NCBI RefSeq assembly: GCF_024127895.1
Contig: NZ_JAMYBK010000019.1
Coordinates: 40,928-104,927 of the forward strand
Length of the DNA stretch: 64,000 nucleotides
Direction of reading: 5' to 3'
From: Pseudomonas guariconensis
GTDB lineage: Bacteria > Pseudomonadota > Gammaproteobacteria > Pseudomonadales > Pseudomonadaceae
Shown here: piece after piece, positions 32,926-40,771 of the stretch
Layout of the letters: every line of letters begins with the position of its first letter
How positions within the stretch are numbered: position 1 is the first letter of the stretch
Notes under the pieces: model-generated
The model's input: the letters and a program-made list of their open reading frames with translations, nothing else
Told to the model about the DNA's origin: nothing
The model's database searches: none
Translations under genes and position numbers: made by a program

Positions 32926-34815
32926 ATGAGCTACCAGCACAGCTACGCCCGTTCCATCGCCGACCCCGCCGCCTTCTGGGCCGAGCAGGCCGACCGCCTG
33001 GCCTGGCACCGCAAACCCTCGCTGACCCTGCAGGACAACCCCGACGGCACCCATCGCTGGTTCGCCGATGGCCGCCTGAACAGTTGCTACCTGGCCCTTG
33101 ACCACCAGATCGAGCAGGGCCGGGGCGAGCAGCTCGCACTGATCTACGACTCGCCCGTGACCGGCGTGCAGCAAACCTTCACCTACCAGCAACTGCACGA
33201 CGAGGTGGCACGCCTGGCCGGCCTGCTGCGCCAGTTGGGCGTGGGCAAGGGCGACGGGGTGATCATCTACATGCCCATGGTGCCCCAGGCGGCCATGGCC
33301 ATGCTCGCCTGCGCACGGATCGGCGCGGTGCATTCGGTGGTGTTCGGAGGCTTCGCCGCCAACGAACTGGCCCTGCGTATCGACGATGCCCGGCCGAGCC
33401 TGCTGCTGACGGCCTCCTGCGGCCTGGAGTTCGACCGGGTGATCGAGTACAAGCCGCTGGTCGACCGCGCCTTGCAACTGGCTCGCCATCAGCCGCGCCA
33501 TGTGCTGGTGCTGCAGCGGCCCCAGGCGCGTGCCACGCTGCAACCGGGCCGTGACCTGGACTGGTACGAGGCGCTGGCCAGCGCCGAGCCGGTGGCACCG
33601 GTGGAGCTGGAGGCCGGTGACCCGCTGTACATCATGTACACCTCCGGGACCACCGGAAAGCCCAAGGGCATCGTGCGCGAGAACGGCGGCAACGCGGTCG
33701 CCCTGTGCTATGCCATGCGGCATATCTACGGCATGCAGGCCGGGGACGTGTGGTGGGGGATCTCCGACGTGGGCTGGGTGGTCGGCCATTCGCTGATCGT
33801 CTATGGCCCCTTGATGTGCGGTTGCACCACGGTGTTCTACGAAGGCAAGCCGATCCGCACCCCGGATGCCTCGGCCTACTGGCGGGTGGTGGAGCAGTAC
33901 AAGGTCAATGGCCTGTTCTGCGCGCCCACCGCCATGCGTGCGATCCGCAAGGAAGACCCGGACGGCGAACTGATCCGCCGCCATGATCTGGCCTCGCTGC
34001 GCCAGTTGTTCCTGGCCGGGGAGAAGCTCGACTCCAGCACCCACGAATGGCTGGAGCGGGTCAGCGGCAAGCCGGTGCACGACCACTGGTGGCAGACCGA
34101 GACCGGTTGGCCGGTCACCGCGCCCTGCGTGGGCCTGCAAGGCAGCGCGGCGCGACCGGGCTCGAGCAACCGTGCGGTGCCGGGTTACCACGTCCAGGTG
34201 CTGGACGATGACGGCCGGCCCCTGGGGCCGAACCAGCAGGGCGCCATCGTCATCGCCCTGCCATTGCCGCCCGGTTGCAGCCAGACCCTCTGGGGTGACC
34301 ACGAGCGTTACTTGCAGGCCTACCTGCGCACGTACCCGGGTTACTACCACACGGGCGATGGCGGCTACCTGGACGACGAAGGTTTCGTCTACATCATGGG
34401 GCGCACCGACGACGTGATAAACGTCTCCGGCCATCGCCTGTCCACGGGCGAGATGGAAGACCTGGTGGCACGGCATCCGGCAGTGGCCGAGTGCGCGGTG
34501 ATCGGTGTGCACGACGAGATCAAGGGGCAGGTGCCGCTGGCGCTGGTGGTGCTCAAGGACGGCGAGGGCATCGCCGAGCAGCAGTTGCAGGCAGAACTGG
34601 TGGCCAGCGTGCGTGAGCAGATCGGTGCCCTGGCGTGTTTCAGTCGGGTGCGCCTGGTCAAGCGGCTGCCCAAGACCCGTTCCGGGAAGATCCTGCGGGC
34701 GGTGCTGCGCAAGATCGCCGACGGGCAGGACTACGTGCCGCCCTCGACCCTGGATGATCCGGCGGTGCTGGGGGAAATCGAGGGAGTACTGGCGGACCTG
34801 CCCAGGGCTGGCTGA
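32926..34815 (+). CDS. prpE: Propionyl-CoA synthetase-like acyl-CoA ligase
   Basis: A 629-aa AMP-forming short-chain acyl-CoA synthetase close to AcsA/PrpE. Adenylation core: YIMYTSGTTGKPKGIVREN (~233-251), WWQTETGWP, YHTGDGGYLDDEGFVYIMGRTDDVINVSGHRLSTGEME. Lys588 in TRSGKILRAVLRK is the catalytic lysine that Pat-type acetyltransferases modify. GWVVGHSLIVYGPL with the bulky-pocket region would decide acetate versus propionate, which cannot be settled by reading. Would supply propionyl-CoA to the methylcitrate cycle 13 kb upstream. Start MSYQHSYARS; SD weak, A-rich leader. Confidence 0.88.
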   Translation: MSYQHSYARSIADPAAFWAEQADRLAWHRKPSLTLQDNPDGTHRWFADGRLNSCYLALDHQIEQGRGEQLALIYDSPVTGVQQTFTYQQLHDEVARLAGLLRQLGVGKGDGVIIYMPMVPQAAMAMLACARIGAVHSVVFGGFAANELALRIDDARPSLLLTASCGLEFDRVIEYKPLVDRALQLARHQPRHVLVLQRPQARATLQPGRDLDWYEALASAEPVAPVELEAGDPLYIMYTSGTTGKPKGIVRENGGNAVALCYAMRHIYGMQAGDVWWGISDVGWVVGHSLIVYGPLMCGCTTVFYEGKPIRTPDASAYWRVVEQYKVNGLFCAPTAMRAIRKEDPDGELIRRHDLASLRQLFLAGEKLDSSTHEWLERVSGKPVHDHWWQTETGWPVTAPCVGLQGSAARPGSSNRAVPGYHVQVLDDDGRPLGPNQQGAIVIALPLPPGCSQTLWGDHERYLQAYLRTYPGYYHTGDGGYLDDEGFVYIMGRTDDVINVSGHRLSTGEMEDLVARHPAVAECAVIGVHDEIKGQVPLALVVLKDGEGIAEQQLQAELVASVREQIGALACFSRVRLVKRLPKTRSGKILRAVLRKIADGQDYVPPSTLDDPAVLGEIEGVLADLPRAG

Positions 34816-34838
34816 TCGGTCAGGGCTTTCAACATTCG

Positions 34839-34857
34839 GGGGCTGCAAAGCAGCCCC
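34839..34857. terminator. GC hairpin between convergent prpE and zapE
   Basis: GGGGCTGC-AAA-GCAGCCCC, perfect 8-base arms, within the 47-base gap between the two stops. No long T-run on either side. Confidence 0.6.
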
Positions 34858-34862
34858 AGCAT

Positions 34863-35936
34863 TCACCCCGGCCCAACCTGATGCAACTGCCCCAGCCGGC
34901 TGCGTGTGCGCATCAGGTCGGCGATCGCCCCGCCCAGGCTGTGCGCCAAGGCCCGTCGCCCGATCACGGTCACTGCCTTGTCCTGGTCGTAGAGCACATC
35001 CACCAGGTTGACGAACCGCTGCTGCGCCGCCAGCGAACACTCGGCCAGGTCGTCCAGCCCCTCGATGATCCAGCGGTCATAACGGTTGGCGAGCTCCAGG
35101 TAGTCGATCACCGCCGTGGGTCGTTCGCACAGGTCGTCGAAGGTGAACATCACCTGCCGTCCCTCGCTGTACAACGCACGCAGGCTGCGCTTGTTCACCT
35201 CCAGCATGACCGGCTGCGCGGCCGGCACCGCCAGTGCCTGGCGCTGTTCGGTATCGCCCGGCCAGAGGTAATGCCCACGGGTGAAGCGCTGGTACGCGCG
35301 GTTGGTCGGCAGGCTGCGAAAGTCCGTGTCGCCCGCCACCTCCAGCACCTGCATGCGCTGGTTGATCAGGCGGATCACCGGCAGGAACCGCTCGTGGTAC
35401 AGCGGGTTGGGCAGCAACCCCTCGGGCGCGTAGTTGGATGTCACCAGCAGGAACACCCCGCGGTCGAACAGGGCATTGAACAGCCGGGTGAGCAACATGG
35501 CATCGCCGATGTCATGCACGTGGAATTCGTCGAAGCACAGCACCCGGCAGTCGTCCAGCAGCTCGGTGAGGGTCGTGCCCAGGGCGTCGTCCAGCGCCCG
35601 GTGGCGGTGCATGCCCTGGTGCAGGCGGGCGAAGAAGTCATGGAAATGCAGGCGGCGCTTGGCCTGCACGGGCACGGCCTGGAAGAACCCATCGAGCAGC
35701 CAGCTCTTGCCGCGCCCGACCGAACCATGCAGGTAGAGGCTGCGGGCCTGGCCATGTTCCAGCACCGCCAACTGCCGGGCCATGCACTGGATCACCTGGC
35801 GCTGCCCGTCGCTGAGCGTGTAGCCGCAGCTGACGGCCTTGTCCTGGAACAACGCCAGCAGTGCGTTGCCGGCGGGCGATGCCTTGTCGAGGCGCCGGCG
35901 CAGGTGACGTAGTGGTGTGGGAATCCAGGCGGGCAA
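34863..35936 (-). CDS. zapE: Cell division ATPase ZapE (AFG1-like)
   Basis: A 357-aa AAA+-related ATPase that in enterobacteria associates with the division ring. Walker A GSVGRGKSWLL (Lys77), Walker B VLCFDEFHVHD, sensor LLVTSNYAPEGLLPN and the C-terminal FVNLVDVLYDQDKAVTVIG typical of the AFG1 family. The TTG at 35936 is chosen: GAGGAG lies 8 bases upstream (35945-35950) and the product then begins MPAWIPTPLRHL. The frame stays open to 36023 but that part has no SD and lies in the promoter area. Pseudomonads often carry more than one AFG1-like gene, so this may be a paralogue of the main zapE. Confidence 0.85.
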   Translation of the reverse strand: MPAWIPTPLRHLRRRLDKASPAGNALLALFQDKAVSCGYTLSDGQRQVIQCMARQLAVLEHGQARSLYLHGSVGRGKSWLLDGFFQAVPVQAKRRLHFHDFFARLHQGMHRHRALDDALGTTLTELLDDCRVLCFDEFHVHDIGDAMLLTRLFNALFDRGVFLLVTSNYAPEGLLPNPLYHERFLPVIRLINQRMQVLEVAGDTDFRSLPTNRAYQRFTRGHYLWPGDTEQRQALAVPAAQPVMLEVNKRSLRALYSEGRQVMFTFDDLCERPTAVIDYLELANRYDRWIIEGLDDLAECSLAAQQRFVNLVDVLYDQDKAVTVIGRRALAHSLGGAIADLMRTRSRLGQLHQVGPG

Positions 35937-36102
35937 GACGAAGGCTCCTCGGGGCGGATGGCAGGGTAGGGGGCAGCTTGCGCGAGCCGGGGCATTTTGA
36001 TCAATCGAGAATGTGCCGGGCAATCATCGTGAAAGGCGATCGGTCCCTTCGCCCTGGCTACACTGGAAGGCTGGAACATTCCACCCGCATCGGGAGGCCT
36101 GT

Positions 36103-36528
36103 ATGAGCGATCCCTACCACCTGGCCCGCTTCGTCGAAGCCCAGGACCCGGTGATCGACCGGGTGCTGCAGGAACTGCAGGCCGGTCGCAAGGCCAGCCA
36201 CTGGATGTGGTTCGTCTTCCCCCAACTCGATGGCCTCGGCCGCAGCGCCATGGCCGAGCGCTACGCCCTCTCAGGTGTCGACGAGGCCCGTGCCTACCTG
36301 CGCCATCCCGTGCTGGGGCCGCGCCTGGAGGCCTGCGTCAATGCGCTGATGCAGCACTGCGACAAGAGCGCCCGGCAGATCCTCGGCAGCCCCGATGATC
36401 TCAAGCTGCGCTCGTGCCTGACCCTGTTCGCCCAGGTCGACCCAAGTAACCCGCTGTTCCAGTTGGCCCTGGTGCAGTTCTACCAGGGCGAGCCCGACGC
36501 GCTCACGCTCGGGCTGCTCGGCCAGTGA
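36103..36528 (+). CDS. DUF1810 family protein
   Basis: A 141-aa cytoplasmic DUF1810 protein (calpastatin-like by old annotation). Signature: HLARFVEAQDPVIDRVLQELQAGRKASHWMWFVFPQLDGLGRS (~5-47), then RYALSGVDEARAYLRHPVLGPRL. SD GGGAGG 8 bases before the ATG. Related folds occur in ADP-ribose-processing proteins, but no function is established here. Confidence 0.88.
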   Translation: MSDPYHLARFVEAQDPVIDRVLQELQAGRKASHWMWFVFPQLDGLGRSAMAERYALSGVDEARAYLRHPVLGPRLEACVNALMQHCDKSARQILGSPDDLKLRSCLTLFAQVDPSNPLFQLALVQFYQGEPDALTLGLLGQ

Positions 36529-36534
36529 CGGCGG

Positions 36535-36777
36535 TCAGGCCTTGCGTTCGAGCTGGCGCTCGATCATGTACTTCACCGCCAGGCGTCGTTCCTTGAGACG
36601 ATGCAGGTCATCGTCGGTGACATTGCCCGCCGAGATCGACTCGGCCGCCAGAACCTGGTTGTCGATGTCCACGTATTCGTCCAGCAGGCGGTCCAGCTCC
36701 TTGTCCTGCTGGCGGCGCTGCTGGACGATCTCGCGAGGGTAGTGCAGGTCTTGGTAGAGGTCATGGGAAACTGGCAT
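36535..36777 (-). CDS. DUF465 (YdcH-like) small protein
   Basis: An 80-residue, highly charged, predicted helical-hairpin protein: REIVQQRRQQDKELDRLLDEYVDIDNQVLAAESISAGNVTDDDLHRLKERRLAVKYMIERQLER. The C-terminal LKERRLAVKYMIERQL is the DUF465 core. SD AAGGAGG directly before the ATG at 36777. Convergent with the DUF1810 gene, 6 bases between stops. Function unknown. Confidence 0.85.
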   Translation of the reverse strand: MPVSHDLYQDLHYPREIVQQRRQQDKELDRLLDEYVDIDNQVLAAESISAGNVTDDDLHRLKERRLAVKYMIERQLERKA

Positions 36778-37092
36778 GGGGCCCTCCTTGTGATGCGCAG
36801 GCATTGCTTACCTGATTGGAATGGGCGATCGGGCTGGTGTTGAAGCGAGGCGGGGAAAAAACGACGGGCGGTCATGCCGTTGTCTTAGGAACGGGGGGCT
36901 TCTGGCGCAGGTAACCTTACATACCTGCAGCACGGACACTAAGTTTCTGTTTTCAGGCAATTTTTTTCACGCTGGGGGTTCCCAGCCGAAAAGAATGTTG
37001 CTAAAGTGCCGCGCATTCCAGCACAGCGCCCCCGCGGCGTTGTCAGCGAACAGTCTGAGCGACGGTGCCCAGGCACTGCTCGCATCCGATAC
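36778..37092. promoter_or_regulatory. 315-nt gap upstream of tRNA-Gln
   Basis: No gene is visible. It holds the DUF465 promoter on the left and the tRNA promoter on the right. A T-rich block at 36959-36968 is followed by a small hairpin CTGGG-GGTT-CCCAG at 36972-36985; TTGCTA at 37000-37005 is a candidate -35. The immediate 40 bases before the tRNA are GC-rich. Confidence 0.4.
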
Positions 37093-37167
37093 AGGGGCGT
37101 CGCCAAGCGGTAAGGCAGCAGGTTTTGATCCTGCCATGCGTTGGTTCGAATCCAGCCGCCCCTGCCA
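37093..37167 (+). tRNA. tRNA-Gln (anticodon UUG)
   Basis: A 75-nt cloverleaf with encoded CCA. Acceptor stem AGGGGCG/CGCCCCT, discriminator G, D-arm CGCCAAGCGGTAAGGC, anticodon stem GCAGG/CCTGC with loop TTTTGAT (anticodon TTG), T-arm TTGGTTCGAATCCAG. A T-rich tract follows directly (TTTTTTCTTTTCTATTT) and would end the transcript. Confidence 0.97.
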
Positions 37168-37308
37168 TTTTTTCTTTTCTATTTATCTTCCCAGGCCGCG
37201 ATCGAAGGCCAGCATCCACGTCATCGCTTGCCGTTCAGGGCTCACGAATCCTGTGTGCCGCAAGAGTCCTTGTGGACGCTTCAGTATAGGGCTGGCGCCA
37301 TGCCCATT

Positions 37309-37327
37309 GGGGCTGCAAGGCAGCCCC
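37309..37327. terminator. GC hairpin after the M14 peptidase gene
   Basis: GGGGCTGC-AAG-GCAGCCCC just past the minus-strand gene end at 37336. Another copy of the recurring gene-end hairpin. Confidence 0.55.
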
Positions 37328-37335
37328 AATGCCCC

Positions 37336-38484
37336 TCAGCGCAGGTCCCCGACCATCTTCGCCAAGGTTTCCAATACCGCCCCAGCCAACGCCTTCGAGC
37401 GCTCCCCCGACCAGCCGGTCATGGCGTTGGGCGCATCGTCATGGTCCTTGAACGGCATCTCCAGGGTCAGCGACAGGCAGTCGTACGCCTGCCCCACGGC
37501 ATTGCAGGCCAGGGTCATGTTGGCCTGGCCCGGTTCGTCGCGGGGGTAGCCATGGGTGGTCTGGAAGTCTGGCGTGACGCTGCACAGCATCGTGCGAAAC
37601 TGCTGCTCCAGTTGCGCCAGGCGCGGCGTATAGCCCGGGTTGCCTTCGCAGGCCGCCGTGAACACATGGGGGATTTCCTCATCCCCATGCACGTCGATGA
37701 ACGCATCCACCCCATACTGCTTCATCTGTGCCTGGGCGAAGAACACCTCCGGGCTCGAGTCGACACTGGCGTCCTGCCAGGCGCGGTTGAGGTCCTTGCC
37801 CTTGAAGTTGGTGCGCAGGTGGCCGAGGAAGGCGCCGTCGGGGTTCATGTTGGGGATCAGGTACAGGTCGGCCTTGGCCAGCAGTTGCCGGACGGACGCC
37901 TCGTTGGCCTGCAGGCAATCGATCACGCCTTCCATGAACCACTCGGCCATGTGCTCGCCCGGGTGCTGCTGGGCGATCAGCCACAGCTTGCGTTTGCCCG
38001 CCGCACCGTCGCCGGCGCGCAGCAGGGGAATGTCGCGGCCCTGCACGCTGCGCCCACTGGCCAGCAGTTCGACGCCGGGGATCTGCCGGGCGCGCTCGAT
38101 CAACTGGTTGTGGCGGGCGCGAGGGTAGGGCTCGAAGTAGGCGAACCAGATCTGCTCCTGCTCGGCCTTCACTTCGAAGACCAGCGCCTTGCCATCGAAC
38201 TGGCTGGGTACGCGGAACCAGGTCTGCTGGTCGTAGGAGGCCACGGCGTTGTAGCCGCTCCAGGCGTTCTTGTAGGAAGACTCGGAAGCGTTGTCCAGGC
38301 TGAAGCGATGGACCTGCCCCCGCGTGAGGCCGCTGACCTTGAAGTGGAACCACTGGAAGTGGCCGCTGTGGGTGTCGGGGCGGATGGCCAGGTGGACCTG
38401 GGCCGGGTTGCTGGCATCCAGCACCTGGATGTTGCCGGAATCGAAATCGCAGTCGATGTGCAGCGGGGACAGCGTCACGGTCAT
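37336..38484 (-). CDS. M14-family zinc carboxypeptidase, cytosolic (CCP-like)
   Basis: A 382-aa peptidase with an N-terminal beta domain (~1-130; FQWFHFKVSGLTRGQVHRFSLDN) and a C-terminal M14 domain as in cytosolic carboxypeptidases. Zinc ligands are His174 and Glu177 (QQHPGEHMAEW) and His266 (DVHGDEE); NMNPDGAFLGHLRTNFKGKDLNR is the substrate Asn-Arg region and LTLEMPF carries the catalytic Glu. No signal peptide. Eukaryotic relatives remove glutamates from tubulin tails; the bacterial substrate is unknown. ATG at 38484 begins MTVTLSPLHIDCDFD; the frame upstream lies over the hairpin region. Confidence 0.88.
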   Translation of the reverse strand: MTVTLSPLHIDCDFDSGNIQVLDASNPAQVHLAIRPDTHSGHFQWFHFKVSGLTRGQVHRFSLDNASESSYKNAWSGYNAVASYDQQTWFRVPSQFDGKALVFEVKAEQEQIWFAYFEPYPRARHNQLIERARQIPGVELLASGRSVQGRDIPLLRAGDGAAGKRKLWLIAQQHPGEHMAEWFMEGVIDCLQANEASVRQLLAKADLYLIPNMNPDGAFLGHLRTNFKGKDLNRAWQDASVDSSPEVFFAQAQMKQYGVDAFIDVHGDEEIPHVFTAACEGNPGYTPRLAQLEQQFRTMLCSVTPDFQTTHGYPRDEPGQANMTLACNAVGQAYDCLSLTLEMPFKDHDDAPNAMTGWSGERSKALAGAVLETLAKMVGDLR

Positions 38485-38581
38485 TGCCTGGCTCCTGTGG
38501 CTTTTGTTGTGGGGGTACTGTACACCGCTGGGTGGGTCGCTGCGTTGCGAATGACGCCTCTGGTTATGCTGTTGGATTTCT

Positions 38582-38599
38582 GGGGCGCGAAGCGGCCCC
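38582..38599. repeat. Gene-end type GC hairpin
   Basis: GGGGC-GCGAAGC-GGCCCC between the M14 gene start and the end of the FecR-like gene, followed by AATCGAGTTGACTGTCAG, similar to flanks of other copies. Confidence 0.55.
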
Positions 38600-38633
38600 A
38601 ATCGAGTTGACTGTCAGCGCTGGAGGTGAGGGC

Positions 38634-39149
38634 TCAGGCCAAGTACCCGAACATCAGGAGGGCCACAATCCCCAACCCGATCGCAATCGAGCAGCCGCCC
38701 AACGAAAGCGCCGCACGCCCTTGCTGGTACCAGCCGTCATGCCCCAACTGCCGTGCTGGGGCCAGCAGGCTGCGCCAGCGCAGCTCGGTCTCGTGGAAGG
38801 CTTCCCGGTGTGCGGGGTCGGCATCCAGCCAGCGGCGGAAGTCGATGCGTTCGCTGGCAGTGACCTGCGGGTTTTGCAGGCGCACATACCAATGCCCGGC
38901 CACGCAGGCCAGGGCATCGCCAGGCGCATGGGTGGTCTGCAGCGCCTGGTTCATGTGGCGTTCGATGGCCAGCAGGGGCAGGTCGAGGCGTTCGGCGATA
39001 GCGGCGAAATCCAACTGGTCGAGGCGGTTGAGCAGGAACACCTGCTGCACTCGACGCGGCAGGCGCTTCAGGCCGTGGAGCAGGGCATCCTCGGAAGACG
39101 CCTGGTCGGCATCGGTGGCATGACCGAGGGGCAGCAGCAGACGGGTCAT
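38634..39149 (-). CDS. Short fusion: sigma-70 region 4-like HTH plus FecR N-terminal domain
   Basis: A 171-aa protein. Residues ~18-65 (LLHGLKRLPRRVQQVFLLNRLDQLDFAAIAERLDLPLLAIERHMNQAL) look like the ECF sigma region 4 HTH; ~75-118 (GDALACVAGHWYVRLQNPQVTASERIDFRRWLDADPAHREAFHE) match the DUF4880/FecR N-terminal cytoplasmic domain; a hydrophobic helix at ~147-168 (GGCSIAIGLGIVALLMFGYL) would anchor it. Sigma region 2 and the FecR periplasmic domain are missing. A Fur-like box lies upstream. It may modulate iron-uptake sigma/anti-sigma pairs; inference. Confidence 0.72.
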   Translation of the reverse strand: MTRLLLPLGHATDADQASSEDALLHGLKRLPRRVQQVFLLNRLDQLDFAAIAERLDLPLLAIERHMNQALQTTHAPGDALACVAGHWYVRLQNPQVTASERIDFRRWLDADPAHREAFHETELRWRSLLAPARQLGHDGWYQQGRAALSLGGCSIAIGLGIVALLMFGYLA

Positions 39150-39219
39150 GGACGGCTCCTTGCGCGAAAGGGGTGGGGGAGGGGGCATCTTCCCTGATGC
39201 GCAAACAGCTTAATCTTAA

Positions 39220-39237
39220 CGAGATTGATTCTCAAGT
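39220..39237. promoter_or_regulatory. Fur-like box upstream of the sigma/FecR-like fusion
   Basis: CGAGATTGATTCTCAAG: symmetric GAGA-TTGAT-TCTC, close to the GAGAATGATTCTC form of Fur boxes, 75 bases before the minus-strand ATG. Confidence 0.5.
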
Positions 39238-39342
39238 GCTAATTGTGCAAAACGTTGTAACACCCGTTCACGAAATGACACACCTTTGCTATCATCGCGG
39301 CCATTCAAACGGTACCCGGTCTTCATTAGCCTGAAGAGCCCC

Positions 39343-39454
39343 AAAAAAAATGACCCGGCAAAAAGCCGGGTCAAAAACCGTGATTAGCCTGATGAGGAGA
39401 TAATCTGAGAGCGACCTAAGCTCCAGGTTATCCAGCGGATCTCGCGATCAGCTG
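39343..39454 (-). ncRNA. prrF: PrrF-type iron-responsive small RNA
   Basis: About 110 nt on the minus strand. The core GCTCTCAGATTATCTCCTC (rev. of ~39390-39411) with CATCAGGCTAATCACGG is the conserved PrrF antisense region, followed by the terminator GACCCGGC-TTTTT-GCCGGGTC and T8. The 5' end is placed from a TATTAT -10 at 39461-39466. In Pseudomonas, PrrF is made under iron starvation and represses iron-rich proteins such as SodB, aconitase and succinate dehydrogenase. Pseudomonads have two copies; which one this is cannot be told. Confidence 0.9.
39352..39372 (-). terminator. prrF terminator
   Basis: Perfect 8-base stem GACCCGGC/GCCGGGTC with a five-base loop and eight Ts on the minus strand (39343-39350). 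Confidence 0.93.
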
Positions 39455-39460
39455 AGTGCA

Positions 39461-39479
39461 ATAATAATCGTTATCATTT
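39461..39479 (-). promoter_or_regulatory. Fur box over the prrF promoter
   Basis: Minus strand AAATGATAACGATTATTAT, close to the 19-base Fur consensus, and overlapping the candidate -10 of prrF. Iron-loaded Fur would block the promoter. Confidence 0.85.
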
Positions 39480-39581
39480 GCCAGTCAAATGAATTTTCAG
39501 TAATCCGGTAAAAAAGTTTTTCCGGTGCACCCCCGTCCCCGGCAATTGGGGCCTTTGCCGTTCGTCGGCCTCACGTGTTGT

Positions 39582-39899
39582 CTACTCTCCCCCCACCTGT
39601 ACCGATTGCTTGTGCTCCAGCAGCGCCCTGGCCATGTTCATCATGTGCATCAGCGCGAACAGGATCTCCCGCGTCATGCCCTGGGGCTGGTGGGTGGCCG
39701 TCTCGTGGGCGGTGGCGGCGGCGCAGCGCAGCAAGGCGACGGCATGGTCGTGGGCCTGCTCGGAGGAAACGCCGTCGTGCAGGGTCCAGATGCGGTTGTC
39801 CAGGCTGGGGCGGGACGGTGGTGGATTGAGGTAGTAGTCGAGGGCGCGGCGGGCCGCTTCGCTGTCGAGATCTGTTTCGTCTTTTTTCGGTGGTTTCAT
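39582..39899 (-). CDS. DUF6124-like small protein
   Basis: A 105-aa protein of a family common in Pseudomonas: KPPKKDETDLDSEAARRALDYYLNPPPSRPSL near the start, then a predicted helical part (SSEQAHDHAVALLRCAAATAHETATHQPQGMTREILFALMHMMNMARALLEH). ATG at 39899; the reading frame continues upstream into the XRE gene but that is antisense. Divergent from the XRE/S24 regulator with a shared operator region. Function unknown. Confidence 0.75.
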   Translation of the reverse strand: MKPPKKDETDLDSEAARRALDYYLNPPPSRPSLDNRIWTLHDGVSSEQAHDHAVALLRCAAATAHETATHQPQGMTREILFALMHMMNMARALLEHKQSVQVGGE

Positions 39900-39944
39900 C
39901 CTGATACCTGCGAAGGCCAATGGAAAAAGGTCCAGGCTGAAGTT

Positions 39945-39984
39945 AATACTTTTAGTATTCGATGTCTCGATGAGAAATAATACT
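39945..39984. promoter_or_regulatory. Operator-like sites between DUF6124-like and XRE genes
   Basis: Perfect palindrome AATACT-TTT-AGTATT at 39945-39959 and a second half-site AATACT at 39979-39984, in an AT-rich divergent promoter. Spacing and symmetry suit a lambda-type repressor acting on both genes. Confidence 0.55.
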
Positions 39985-40028
39985 GAATGTTTATTGAGCC
40001 CCCGAAGGCAGTCCGTATCGTGCCAGCG

Positions 40029-40691
40029 ATGAATATGGATAAATGGATTGCCCTCGTCCGTGACCGGATCGAGGAGCTCGATATCTCCCAGGAGCAGCTC
40101 GCCGAGCGCGTTGGGGTTTCCCAGGGCAGCGTGGGCCATTGGCTACGCAAACGGCGCCAGCCGAGGGTCGATTCGATGAACCGGGTGTTCGTCGAGCTCG
40201 GCATGCCCCATTACCAGGTCCGCCTGCAGCTGCGGGTGCTGGGGCAGGTTGGCGAAGACAGCGCCCTTTACGAGGTGGATGACGACGACGATGTCGACCT
40301 GATGAAATACATCGTGTGCTTTCGTTATCCGGTACTGGGCTGGGATGAGCTGGATGCGCCGATGCCCGAGCAAGGCACTGTCTTCGAGCAGACCGATTAT
40401 TTCGCCCAGGGCAAGGCGTTCTGGCTGACGGTCGAGAACGACGCCATGAGTGCCGCCAGCGGCCGCAGCGTGCCCCAGGGCATGCGCATCCTGGTGGACC
40501 CGGGGGTGGCGGCGGAGCCGGGGCGCCTGGTGATCGCTCGCCAGCCTGGCAAGCCGGCGATCTTCCGGGAGCTGGCCGAGGAGGGTGGGCAGCAGTACCT
40601 CAAGGCGTTGAACAGCAGCTATCCGGCGTTGGTGTGTGAGGAGGGCTGCGAGTTCCTGGGGGTTGTCGTGCGGGTGCACGGGGTGCTCTAG
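40029..40691 (+). CDS. XRE-family regulator with S24/LexA-like domain
   Basis: A 220-aa CI-like protein: HTH_3 at ~5-60 (WIALVRDRIEELDISQEQLAERVGVSQGSVGHWLRKRRQP) and a C-terminal S24 fold. The nucleophile Ser141 is present (ENDAMSAASG), but at the place of the general-base lysine, 39 residues on, the sequence is AIFREL with Arg180. Self-cleavage may be lost. The region 75-100 (ALYEVDDDDDVDLMKY) is very acidic. ATG at 40029 (MNMDKWI) is chosen; upstream codons are possible but in the operator region. Not accompanied by phage genes. Confidence 0.82.
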   Translation: MNMDKWIALVRDRIEELDISQEQLAERVGVSQGSVGHWLRKRRQPRVDSMNRVFVELGMPHYQVRLQLRVLGQVGEDSALYEVDDDDDVDLMKYIVCFRYPVLGWDELDAPMPEQGTVFEQTDYFAQGKAFWLTVENDAMSAASGRSVPQGMRILVDPGVAAEPGRLVIARQPGKPAIFRELAEEGGQQYLKALNSSYPALVCEEGCEFLGVVVRVHGVL

Positions 40692-40729
40692 GGCTTCGGC
40701 GAGCTGCCATCGCTCAGTCGAGCGGCATC

Positions 40730-40748
40730 GGGGCTGCTTTGCAGCCCC
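40730..40748. terminator. GC hairpin between XRE gene and liuD
   Basis: GGGGCTGC-TTT-GCAGCCCC between the convergent ends of the XRE/S24 gene and the liu operon, followed by GAAATGGCAGTTGAACGGTCAG. Part of the recurring hairpin family. Confidence 0.6.
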
Positions 40749-40771
40749 GAAATGGCAGTTGAACGGTCAGC

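Noticed and set aside
37093..37167. tRNA-Gln as an island attachment site
   Set aside because: No integrase gene and no repeat of the tRNA 3' end was noticed downstream; the next genes are GC-typical.
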